Positions 11,495-22,249 of a stretch of 64,000 nt of DNA are shown one piece after another. Position 1 is the first letter of the stretch. The number at the start of each line of letters is the position of its first letter. The DNA comes from Isoetes taiwanensis (Eukaryota; Streptophyta; Lycopodiopsida; Isoetales; Isoetaceae), in NCBI GenBank assembly GCA_021234155.1, contig JAJEKV010000066.1:1981320-2045319 (forward strand). Direction: 5' to 3'. A model generated the notes under the pieces. That model was not told the origin of the DNA. It saw only the letters and a list, made by a program, of their open reading frames with translations, and searched no databases. The translations under genes and the position numbers were made by a program.

Positions 11495-11800
11495 AAGACA
11501 CAAGGTAGAAGCGGGGGAGAAATGTCAACGATCACTTACTAGATAATTTTGAAACACAATGAGAAATTCAAAAATGACGACTCTATCCCGATGGAGCCAC
11601 AAAGCAGATGCAAAATCTTCCTTCATTTTGGGTGCATGTCTTTAATCCTAATGACAAATTCAAATATAGAAGCGAGGGAAGAAATGTCAATGGGCACTTA
11701 CTTGATAATTTTCAGCCACTCTGTAGAAATTCAAAAATGATCGACTCTCTACCTGGATGGAGCCGCCAATGACATAAAATCTTCCTTCATTTTGAGTCCA
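11495..11800. repeat. Tandem duplication of a ~165-bp unit
   Basis: Two adjacent copies begin near 11508 and 11668. Both contain agaagcg, gaaatgtcaa, gataattttca/g, agaaattcaaaaatga, gatggagcc and atcttccttcattttg in the same order. Divergence is roughly 15-20 percent by eye. It is non-coding. Confidence 0.8.
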
Positions 11801-12322
11801 ACAAATGCTCCGACCTCAAAAGAGATTACAAATGGTAAGTTAGTTTATTGGTTCAACACAAAACCCGCCTTTGCATTTGCAAAGCCTATTCAGCCGATTT
11901 TATCATATTTACGAAACGAAAGAGGAAGAGATGTACCGAGTGGCATCGAACTTTGAAGAAGACTATATGAGAAGCACAAATGGCACATCAATTGAAGTGA
12001 TCAACTCTTGACGCGGGGACTCGGATTCAAGATTAAACTCGAATGGCAAAGATACTTTGGTGCCCTATAAGGTCCAAAGCTAGTGTAATGGAAGAATAGG
12101 AGAAGGGCGAGGGAAGACTTGGGTTAGGGGGACTACTTCAGAAATCTGCGGAGAAGGCTTCAACGAGGGATGAGGATCTCCGTCCGGGAGAAAAGTTGGA
12201 GCACTCAAAATACTTGCCATCTGCGCAAGAGACCTCTCCGGTTAGCCGGTTTCGAGAGCGGCTGCCCACCAACAGAAGTGACCGAGCATTTACAGCCAAT
12301 CATAAGTTTTTAGCAGTCACCA

Positions 12323-12362
12323 GCATATCCTAGGGATATTCTAGCATATACCTAGGATATGC
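12323..12362. repeat. Perfect 12-bp inverted repeat (16-nt loop)
   Basis: gcatatcctagg (12323-12334) and cctaggatatgc (12351-12362) are exact reverse complements. Located about 315 bp upstream of the F-box/LRR start codon. It could be a regulatory hairpin or a remnant of a small inverted-repeat element. Confidence 0.8.
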
Positions 12363-12382
12363 CAAAAGCCCACATAAACAAG

Positions 12383-12406
12383 GGTTTGCCCCCCTAGGGG
12401 CAACCC
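12383..12406. repeat. Imperfect inverted repeat around cctagg
   Basis: gggtttgcccc and ggggcaaccc pair with one extra t. The centre again contains cctagg, as in the inverted repeat 20 bp to the left, so the two may belong to one element. Confidence 0.6.
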
Positions 12407-12677
12407 AAAAAAACGAATTTAATGATGCAGGAAAATTCATGTAAATTTTTAGATGATGTGGCAAACACGTGGACAAGTTAAAACTGCAGGCATTGTTGTA
12501 GGGGTATAGGCAAGCCTGCTAAACATATAGTGTAGGATTGCAAATTGGAATGGTAATGTTGCTTTTTATGCATTTAGAAACACGAAGATTGACACCCAAG
12601 CCTGGAAATGCTACACGTCTTTCGAATTAGGAAGCACCGTGCCAAAGAAACACCGGAGGTCTAAATAGGCAAGCACC

Positions 12678-15600
12678 ATGCCAAGGAAGAAACGTGAAAT
12701 GGCCAAGCATTCCAAGAGAAGCAAACCCAAATTGAGCTCGCTCAGCAATCCACCCATAACACTTCCGTCGCATTCATCTCGAAAACTGGATCCTACCGAT
12801 GGCGAGGTGGGGGAAGCTGGTTCTCTCTTTTGTCTGCTTACGGACGATGGACTTATTCAAGTTTTGAGAAAGCTTGCTACCCGTTATTTATTGTCATATG
12901 CCTCATTTGTCTGCAAGAGATGGCGCCGACTTTGTCAGGAGCATCTGGTATATATCTTTGTTAAGTGTTTTAATTTAAAAGTTCCGTTTTGCTTTTGTAT
13001 ATGGTCAATGTACTGAGTTTTTTCTTTGATGATTTTGTTGCATTCACAACATTATAAAATTTGGTATTGACATTCCAAATTCACTGCAGGTTTTAGAGCT
13101 TGTACCTCCCGTTTCCAGTCACAAAGGAAGACCATGGGGCTCTTTGGTATATTCATTACCTTCTTTCGCAAATTAATATTTATATGAATGCCACATTGCT
13201 TCTATAGAGTTTCTCAGATTATCACATGCCATGCCAAAGGAGCGCATTACATATATGTGGGAAAAAGCAAACTGTGTCAACCAAACCTTCAAGTTTGCAG
13301 CTAATTAGAGAGAGCCATACTACAGATCCACACAATTACAGGAGAAGTGGTTGCAGCAAGATTGTTTCTTCTCAAAACTGCCTATTTTCATAGAGAACCA
13401 GATAGGGTTAAAAGTCATAGAATGGAAAATTATGTCATAATGCTTTTATACATATAGGGAGCTCATCATTCCCTATGCATTCACAAAGTGGAGTGGCAGA
13501 AAGGAAGAGTAGGAGATTTGAGAATTTAGTAAGTGCAATGCTTGCATATAAGGGTACCTGCCATATAATAAGAATCAGAATGTAATTACTTAAAAGGTTT
13601 CTTAGCTCTATTACCTGTTTGAGAGCCTGGGTTTGCATGCGAAGATTTCAAGCCCACATACAAGAGATTTTATCTGCAACCTTGTTAGCCTTGTGACCCT
13701 GAGACAGGAATACTCCAAGTGCCTTGGCCCATACCGTGGTATTTCTAGAATTTCTTTCATTGCTACATACCCCTGTTTCATGAAGTCTTTATTGTCCATC
13801 CATCGTGTACGAATCATATGTCCCGTCGCCATCAATATACAGAGAATCTAATGTGTTATTGTTTCTCAATAGTAGTATGGACTTGCTCTGATCTTTTTGT
13901 CAAATTGGGATACAAAATGTAAACTGGCACACAAATTTCATTGACTCGGAAATGTCCCTTGAGTTTCAGCTGCAAGGATCTGTGTCCACACCTCCTGTTG
14001 GGGATGCATCAGATTGCAGACCTGTTAGCCTCTAGTCAGATGTTTGATGCTCTAAAATATATCCTGGATTAATATGGGAACAACTGCGGTATGAAGAAAG
14101 TCTTTATCAAACTTTTGATCAGAAGCCAGTTGTGCAGGTTTTGGCCTTTGCTTTCTTCGCTTTTTATGCCATGAAGAACAGTGACCTTCCTTGCCATAAC
14201 TCCAGCATTTGACATTGTTCTTTCATGTCTGTTTTATCCATAAAATTTCCAGTACTTTTATGCCATTTTATTCTTCCCCTACAAAACTGTTGCTTGTTGA
14301 AGCAACGATAAACTTGTCGCTATTCTGGGTCGCGGGTGGTTGTGACCTGCTTATACTGCAAATACAACATATGAGTGATGCAGAAGCGTTTTATTCTCCC
14401 CGAGCTGCTAAGAAATTCTCGTGCAAATTCTTAACTACCTACCATATTCCTCTCAGCTCAAGCTGCTCTCATGGACTGATGGTTTATGGATTGATGAGAA
14501 AACAAAGAATTTAGTCCTACAATTAGCATGGCCTCTTATAATGGCCCGCGTCAGTAATTTATAAGTTAGGTTCACATTCAACTGTCCACTTCAATAGATA
14601 TCGTGCTATGTCGAGAAGGAGGTGAATTTAAGAACCTTGATAAAGAATTGCATGGGGCCATTAATCAACATTTGTTGCTGTAGGATCTCTCTAAAGTTGC
14701 ATTGTGAAGTTAATAATCTAATGCAGACAACAATTCCTCCCCAACTTCAAGACAGCTCAAAAAGTACATCTTATAGAATATACATGTATGGAGCATCATT
14801 TGTTTCCTGATGCTTAACACCGAACTCATGTTAATTTAATATGTAAAAAGTTGAACACACGTTGCTCATCATATATACACTATGCTGTTTCATACCTTCA
14901 AGATTTTGTGTGTCAATAGCGACTGCCAATTTGTTAATGGTGTTTGTTTTTGGTTGCTGGTTGTGGTGGTTGTTGTGGTTGTGGTTGTTGCGTTTGACTC
15001 GTTAGCCTTACTAGGAAGAGAGACAAGTTATGGGACTTGCCGCTCATTATGCACCAACCATCGAGAAAGTTGAACTTTATGGGTAGGTCAAACTTTTTAC
15101 TCTTTACCTCTTTTTAATTAATTGGGACCAATTCATTTTATGGTATGACTTCATACGATATCTGAACGAAATTAATTATTAATACCAATCTGGAATATCG
15201 ATAATATAATGTAATTAGATCATCAGTTTGGAGTGAAATAATGAAGAGGGCAGCTTGTATGCTAGTTTGGTGATACCTGGCAACTGGACTTTGAGGCCAG
15301 GTTTTGCTATAATAAGATTATTGATGGAATATACCTGGATGCCTAAGATAATAAATTTGTTGTTGATCTAAAAGAAGGGGAAACTTATTGATGGTACCTA
15401 CCTTCTAGCTTATAATTTTCTCTTTTTAGAATGCTCACGAAATCCTCTATAGTCTTCTCACTCTACTGGTTATTGACTTATGTTTTTTCCTGTGATTTTG
15501 CATATTTTTACGGATCCTCCACGAAGGTTGCAGAAAATTACTGGTGATGACATACTTCAGCTGATTCACACTTTACCACATCTGCAATGTCTTGCCATCA

Positions 15601-17876
15601 TATCCTGCATGCTAATCTTCTCCACTGATATAGAAAATATTATAAAGAATTTGCCATTAGATCTCAGAATTCTTGATCTTCACCTGGATCATAACCTTTC
15701 ATATTTTACCCCTGCAACAATAAATGAGTGTTATGCAATTCAAGACAGTCACTTAAGCATGCTTGTAGAGAGATGCCCGGGATTGCAGAGGCTTGATCTG
15801 GACACATGTGGCATCATTACATCAAGAGGCTTGGGAGCATTATCAGCTTATCATGCATCTCTTACTTCCCTGGATTTGAGTAGTCACCAAATCAGTTGGA
15901 TTGATATTCAGAAACTTTGTAAATCCTGCAAATCATTGCAACACTTATCTGTAGTTTCTGCTATCCTTCAAGATGCAAACCCGGATGAGGAAAGGCTTGA
16001 TATTGGCGCAAGTAGGATGTTCAATATTTGGGGACAAACAAAGAAACCTAAGCAACCTGCTTTGGATTTTTTTGAATTGCCATTAGCTCTTTCTTCTTTA
16101 AGACTCTACAGTTCTCCACACCGGTCAGCCCTCCTCGACTCGTTCCCACTATTGGGGATTTTAAAGAATAGTGGCCGTCAGCTACGAGAACTTCATGCTC
16201 AGGCACTCTTCAACACAAGTTGGCATACAATTTCAGTTTGGTGTGCAAATCTTAAGGTGCTTGATTTATCACACGAGAGCAACTCATTTAGTCATCTTAC
16301 TGGGGTATGTGTTCTTCTGATTCATTTTCTTTTGCCCCTAAGCTGAGGAAATTTTCCATGTCTATTGCATTAGTGTCTGCAATATTTTATCCCCATCAGC
16401 TTAGTTTTCTCTGACTTAGTTTTCTCTGACGTCCATCTCCAGTGTCTGAGTTTGTTGTTCATATAAGTTTCTCCACAACTTTACAAGATTCATAGGTTTA
16501 TAAATGTCTACGGATGGGAAGTATTCTTAAGACTTTTAGCAGCCTAACATTTTTCTGCTTCACTTGGATTTATCCATGCTGTGCATTTAGTATAAGCAAG
16601 TCAATGAACTGCAATGAGTATCTCTAAAGGAGTGTTTTTCCAACAGCACTTGTCTTGCCCAGTCTTGAGACTAAAACATGCGCTGTGGACTCAAAAACAA
16701 TTACATCTTATAATACATTTTCCAGTTCTTTGGCATGTCGAAAGCAAGCCCGTAATGTCATATTCTGTTAAATATCCGTCATGGTTATGATTTGTTAACC
16801 TACGATGACATAGCACATGGTCTAGTCCTTGGATCATCCTTAATAGCATAGATATTGCCTGAAATGTCCAAAGCTGGGAGAGCTACCTTCATAATGAACT
16901 TGCCTGATGAAATGCTCATTTGTTGAATATTTGCATCGTTCTTTAATGTGTGTATTTTTATTTGTATTGCCTTGTGTTTTATTTCAAGCATTTATATTTC
17001 TAGACATGGTCAACTAACTAATTTCTAGTGCCAAGCAGATAGAAGAAATTGTGCTTCGTGGTATCCCGCGTTTGGTAAAAAGACTTGAAAGGATAGCCCT
17101 TCCATTCGCGACGGATCTTATCCTAATGGAGTTTGGACAGTTCTGTCCAAATCTAAAAGAGCTACGTTTTCAGGTATGTATTCTCTAATAGCAAAGGAAG
17201 GACCATATATTGGAAGGCCATTTATTTGAGTGTTGCAATGGCACAGGGATACTCTTGTGGCCGTGAAGGGGTGAATTCTCTACCTACAGTGACAGATAGA
17301 GGAATAATGGCCCTGGCCGAGGGCTGCTCCTCCCTTCAGGTGTTGAGCCTGGCAGGCTGTAAAATGATTTCAAACAGCTCTGTGCGGTCAGTTCATTTTT
17401 TTTGTCTTATAAGAAACTCGTTGAACACATTGTCAGCATTTTGGCATATTTTTGCAGAGCATTGGCTTTTCATTGTACAAAATTGAAGGCGTTATACTTA
17501 ACAGGCTGTTTTCATATTGGAGATGACTCTATTGAGATCTTATTATCTGCCCTTGGGCATACACTTCAAATCCTTGATATCAGGGAGTGCCCAAAAGTTA
17601 CCGTTGCTATCTATTCATCCTTAAAAAATTCTAAGGTAATATTAACTGCCCTTCTTCTTTTAAACCCCTGTTTTTGGATGTGCTTTTTGGTTGTTGGAGA
17701 AATAACAAGGATTTTCTCAGGTGAAGGAGATAAGTCTTCGCATTCTAGTGGTATCTTTAGCCATTTGGAAAATGTCGAAAGGAGATATTTCTAACCTAAA
17801 AATATGCTTGCCAAGATTAAGTATAACATATTTTCCTCAGGCGTGGGATGGATTTTACCATAGTATAGAACTTTGA
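12678..17876 (+). CDS. F-box/LRR-repeat protein, at least 9 exons
   Basis: Predicted exons: 12678-12947, 13090-13146, 14457-14549, 15015-15083, 15534-16304, 17039-17173, 17247-17386, 17458-17635, 17721-17876 (stop TGA). All introns are GT-AG and, except one, lie between codons; the frame stays open for about 622 residues. Exon 1 gives a basic N-terminus (MPRKKREMAKHSKRSK) and an F-box (about residues 53-90: LTDDGLIQVLRKLA ... FVCKRWRRLCQEHL). Exons 5-8 carry LRR-type repeats (LVERCPGLQRLDLDTCG, LTSLDLS, CANLKVLDLS, CPNLKELRF, CSSLQVLSLAGCKMIS, CTKLKALYLTGC, LQILDIRECPKVTV). F-box proteins bind SKP1 and present a substrate, held by the LRRs, to the SCF ubiquitin ligase. The substrate cannot be inferred. 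Exon 1 and the large exon 5 are most secure; exons 3, 4 and the last exon rest on splice sites and open frame only. No transcript was available. Confidence 0.8.
13147..14456 (+). other. Long intron 2 of the F-box/LRR gene
   Basis: A 1.3-kb stretch between exons 2 and 3. It contains open frames on both strands (for example about 13611-13851) and a short open segment at 13920-14030 (NFIDSEMSLEFQLQG), which could be an unassigned exon, but no splice pair in the right phase was found. No mobile-element signature was recognised. Confidence 0.45.
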
Positions 17877-18199
17877 GAGGTCATTCTATAGAAGAAGAAT
17901 ATAGTCCATTCTGTAGAATTTGAGCAATGGAGTTGAATTCCGAACATTGGAGCTTTGGAAGGGTGACATAAGATCTTTTTTGCTGCTAATCAAAGAAAGT
18001 TGATGCAGCTGTTTCACATTTGGCAATAATAACACCTTTTCTGCGAATCTAAATAATAGGGGTTAAAAGGTTAAATTTTGCTACTTTATTCTTTTGTTAC
18101 TTCTTGTCTTATCAGGAATAGGGAAAAGGTTGAAGATTATTCTCTCATTTTTAGAGATATCTCTTTGCTTGTTAAAGTAAATAGAAGCAAATTTTTTTA

Positions 18200-18345
18200 A
18201 TTTCTGCCAAATTCATCCATGGTTCTATCTACTTTTGTTCGCAACCTCACAATTCTTCGGCTTGGAGTCCCATCAAGCTCAGTCAAGACGGAGGCCATGG
18301 TCAATCTCTAGACGGCGACATTCTTCCCAATGCCATCATTATTTA
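18200..18345 (+). pseudogene. Possible extra terminal exon or exon relic
   Basis: Downstream of the chosen stop, the plus strand encodes FVRNLTILRLGVPSSSVKT and EAMVNL, then a stop at about 18328. A one-base shift continues with LDGDILPNAII. The LxxLRLG pattern resembles the last repeat of an LRR protein, so it may be an alternative 3' exon of the F-box/LRR gene that has lost its acceptor (no AG directly upstream) and gained a frameshift. Confidence 0.35.
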
Positions 18346-18490
18346 GTGTACTTCAGTGAGGCAGAGCGTCATAATTTTCTCTTACAAAAGTGGAGAACAT
18401 TCCTCACAGCCTCCTGGGTTGACGATTTTGCTTTTTGGCCCATGAGTATTGCCATGCTTTGCCCTCCTTTAATCTTGGCCCTTCTCCTTA

Positions 18491-18551
18491 CCTTGTCACA
18501 TGAAATGAGCCATCTTACTTTACCTTATAACATGAAATGAGCCATCTTAGT
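18491..18551. repeat. Direct repeat, 29-bp unit x2
   Basis: The core acatgaaatgagccatctta occurs twice with a 32-bp period. Confidence 0.85.
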
Positions 18552-18817
18552 ATCTTGCCCCTACACATAGTTGATTCAATTTATAGCTGCATTCCATTTA
18601 TTTTTTTAGCACATCAGGCCTACCGGGCCTACGGCCCTTCTTGCAATTCTAGCCTATCCATGTGTCTCTTCCACATCAGCAAAATCTGACGTGGCCATAC
18701 GCCAAACCGTCCGATCTATAATTTTCTTAGCAGGTTTGCCTAACTGGAGGTGCACCATTTCATGCAATTCTAAGGTGTTCACGTCAACATCCATGCCAGC
18801 ACACCCCCATCAGCAAT

Positions 18818-18898
18818 CCAGAAAATTGCCAACGTTTATAAACAATATTTTTGCACTCCAGAAAATTGCCAAAGTTTATAAACAATATTTTTGCACTG
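18818..18898. repeat. Tandem duplication, 40-bp unit x2
   Basis: Two adjacent 40-bp units starting ccagaaaattgcca and ending tttttgcact differ at one base (aacg versus aaag). The near identity means a recent duplication. Confidence 0.9.
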
Positions 18899-18959
18899 CT
18901 TGGTCTAGCTTGAGCCTTGGAATAGTCATTGTTGTGAAATGCAATATGTGCATGGGATG

Positions 18960-19600
18960 ATATTTGGACCGTTTATTGTTATGATTTGCCTTGATTTTAG
19001 ATCTTAACAAAGTTTGGAAATGAAATGACTATCCTTGCTTCAAAAAATCCCACCATTTTCTTCCTACTATAGCCTTCAACTATCCAAGTTCTTTTGTCGT
19101 TTAGTGAGAAATATGCATGATCTTTTCATTTCACCCAAGGAAAATTTTGTAAAAGGAATAGAAGAGCTTCATGCACTCACATGCTTATGATAAGGGCTAT
19201 TCCAACCATGACAACAAGCATGGAGGAAAACTTTTTCTGGTTAGAATAGCATAGAGGTCCTTGTGGATGTAACATTCATTTCAACATTAACCATCGAGAA
19301 GGAACAAACCTAAGGCACAAGTTTATGCATTAAATTAAATATTTCGACCAAAAAAAAAAAACAAATTCACCTTATCTCCTAATATTTTCTTCTCTTTTTT
19401 TTTGGAAATAAGAGATTTTTTTTCAGGTTTCTATAAGATATTCACCAAATTAACTATATCGTTTTAGAAGGAAAAAGCCCTTAAGGAAAACCTTGATTGC
19501 AACGTATGCATTGCAGTGTTATAACAATAATACTCAGTTCACTTTCTTTCTAAGGCATAACAATTTTCAAATCAAAGTGAAACTGCTAGAATGACCAAAA
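18960..19600. other. Intergenic, nothing recognised
   Basis: AT-rich with short poly(A) and poly(T) runs (about 19352 and 19397). No gene or repeat boundary was recognised. Confidence 0.5.
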
Positions 19601-19627
19601 AAAGTGGAGATGCAAGGCTAAAAGGAA

Positions 19628-20150
19628 TTGGCCAACCTGTGCATAACGAGACGATTGATGGTGGCGGCAGATCTCTTAAAAGACAGTATTCTAGAGATAC
19701 ACTCATACATCTATATATGCTGTTTACAGTGCAATCCTAATGAGAAAAATCTTTCGGAGGGGAGGAGGATATATAGTCATATTGTTAGAGGCCATTCAAT
19801 AATTTTTAGATACCTTTGCAATCACCCCATCGATCCATTTCTTAAATATGGCAGCCTGGTAGATGCACAAAAACATACCAACCAAATGCCAGTAAAGAAT
19901 ACGTGTCCTTGTCCTGCATTCCTTGCAGAAGCTAAGCTACTCCATGGCACTCTACTTGTTGATGGGGTCATTCTTGATTTAAATTTGGCAAATGCTTAAA
20001 TATATATGTATGATAAATGTGGTAACCTTGAGAAATCACGTAATATATTATAAAATGCCAAAATGGCCTCATGAACTTCTATGGTAGCAGCTTATGGAAG
20101 AGGATGCTTTTTTGCCTTTTCAACAGATGCAGTCCATGGTATGTGTTTGT
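19628..20150 (+). pseudogene. Pentatricopeptide repeat (PPR) protein fragment, pseudogene
   Basis: The plus strand encodes NLSEGRRIYSHIVRGHSII, CNHPIDPFLKYGSLVDAQ, NQMPVKN, then FLAEAKLLHGTLLVDGVILD and LANA, a stop, YMYDKCGNLEKSRNI, another stop, and TSMVAAYGRG. This is the organellar-RNA-binding PLS-class PPR pattern (G-x-x-IHSHI, NxLIDxYxKCGSLxDA, FxxMPxKN, Y-KCGNLE-SR, SWTSMVAAYGR). Two in-frame stops, several missing segments and the lack of the rest of the array (normally 10 or more repeats and often E/DYW domains) mark a broken partial copy. Functional members act in mitochondrial or plastid RNA editing and processing. Confidence 0.75.
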
Positions 20151-22200
20151 TTAGCGCATTGAACTCCCTTAGGTTTCAAGATATCATTCATTACCGTGTT
20201 CAAACTTCTTTCATGTGTCTAAAATTACTTAATCATCTACATTACATTAAATACATGCAACAACATGTGGTATTGGGACTCGCCTCAGGTGGAGTTTCAC
20301 TCAATTATAAATCACAAATGCAGGTAAGAACTAACTCCGTAAGAGTTGTGCCCATGGGAAACGTACATTATCATGTATGTGTGCCTTTAAGCATCGCTTA
20401 GAATGAATACTCTAACCAGATCTCGGCTATGGAGGAGGCATATTGGACTTGAGCATATAAACATGAATAAGGTCATGATGCTATAGTGTACCAAGCCGCG
20501 GCGTCTTCTAAAACCTCCAAAAGGCTCCATTGCCATCGAGAAGGTATCTCCGCAAAGGTCGTTGAGGGTGTCTTTCTATCATGTCTACTCCATTCTACCA
20601 AAATAATTCAATATCCTAATAAGAATGCTTTAACCAATGCAACTAAGGAGCTAACATGCTTATTTTTTCTATTAAATTTATGTTTTCTATTTATTTATTT
20701 TTATAATAACTATTCAATTGTTATAGTTTATGGTCTCAAGAATGGTGATTTATGCATCCATATCAAATCCTCCGGCATCCCCTATTATTGCATCCTAATC
20801 AATTACCCATCCTAATCGGGCTTCTACCCATATAGCATAAAAGCAAAAATCCCAAAACTCTTCATATTGTAAACTATTGGCAAATTCAAGAAATATGGCG
20901 CATTAATGTATTGAGCATAATACAACAAGAACAGGAATCACAATTGTAACAATAATAATGAAACCTAAGCAAGTGACGGGAAGATTACATCAAAAGCAAC
21001 ACGCTTATGTACAAAAGTCAAAACAAACCGGTTATACAAAAGCAATACCAACGCTGTTTTTGTAGAAGTCACCTAAAGCACCGTAAGAATAAATCCATCA
21101 CATTACAATAAGCCGCAGCTTGCTGTAGAGAAGCAACGAAAGAACAATAAGCCGCAGCTGCTAGGAGAAGCAACAGAGAAGCAAATAAGAAGGAGCTCCA
21201 CTCAACCAATGATGTCGCGATCATGCTCGTTGCATGAAGTTGGGATGAACTGGATGCAAGCCGATGAAGCCGCCAGAGCTATACAAGCATAGCTCGGCGG
21301 ATTGACCTCTCTAAACACCCTTCTATCCCGGTGATCAAACATGAACATCTCGATCGTCTATCGCAGTCAAAGCCTATTCTGATGTCCACTGCGATTGTTA
21401 AACCGATGATGTCCGACACCGCCAGTCCGCTTTCATCCATTCTACATCAAACGGTGGTTTCAGAAGACACCCTTCAATAGCTGACATTCCACGCATTCAA
21501 CATCCAAGGAAATAAAAGTAGAAATGGAGGTGGAGGAGCCGCGATCCTCGTCCACCGTGACCGTTAATATATGGTCCTCAAGAATCGTTGTTGCTTAAAA
21601 CCCCATTTTAACCATAGAGTAATTTTAAAACCTCGCGACGCTTAAACGCTTGCAACCATCTGGGTTATTAAAACCATACTAATGCCTCAAATGACTTTCA
21701 TTTAGATTTTTGAAGAACTGCGGTCATCAATATATTAAAAAGAATGATAATATTACAGCAAGTAAGGAGGGAAGGAGAACTCGCCTAAAGAGACAAATGA
21801 TACCGACACTCCAATAACAAACTCACCGTGAACCGTGAATCCCCATCAGCCGCATTGCAAACCAACCATCACCATCTACAACACCCAAGAAGTCCCTACT
21901 AAATGTATAAACTTCCGCTTCTACTAATCCCTGAACACCAAAGCTTTGAAATAGCTTTGCACTGAAGTCGGCGAATCGTGAGAGGCCGGCAGGCCGCTAA
22001 ACTCGAATACGTCCACAACCGCCTAAATCACCCACACCAATCGCTTTTCACGCTTATCAAATGTAAGCTTGTCGTACGCTAAGAGCCAATTGGGCACCAG
22101 ATACACATGAAGCGTTAACCGCCGGGTCATCTCACCAAACGAGCTCCCCTAATTCAATCCCGTAGCCCGCAAGTGAGGGCATAAAACCGCATTAATTCTC
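20150..22200. other. Intergenic; short internal duplications
   Basis: No gene recognised. Near 21108-21180 the strings caataagccgcagc and gagaagcaac each occur twice. The GC and CG content rises from about 21,000 toward the broken LINE, so part of this may be the LINE's degraded 3' portion. Confidence 0.45.
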
Positions 22201-22249
22201 AATGATGAAGGCCACAACAAGGGCAAAGAGGCCTCACACTCGGCCTAAA

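Noticed and set aside
14882-15073. Small protein with a poly-Val run
   Set aside because: The run comes from a gtt/gtg repeat in an intron just before the predicted exon at 15015-15083, which uses another frame.
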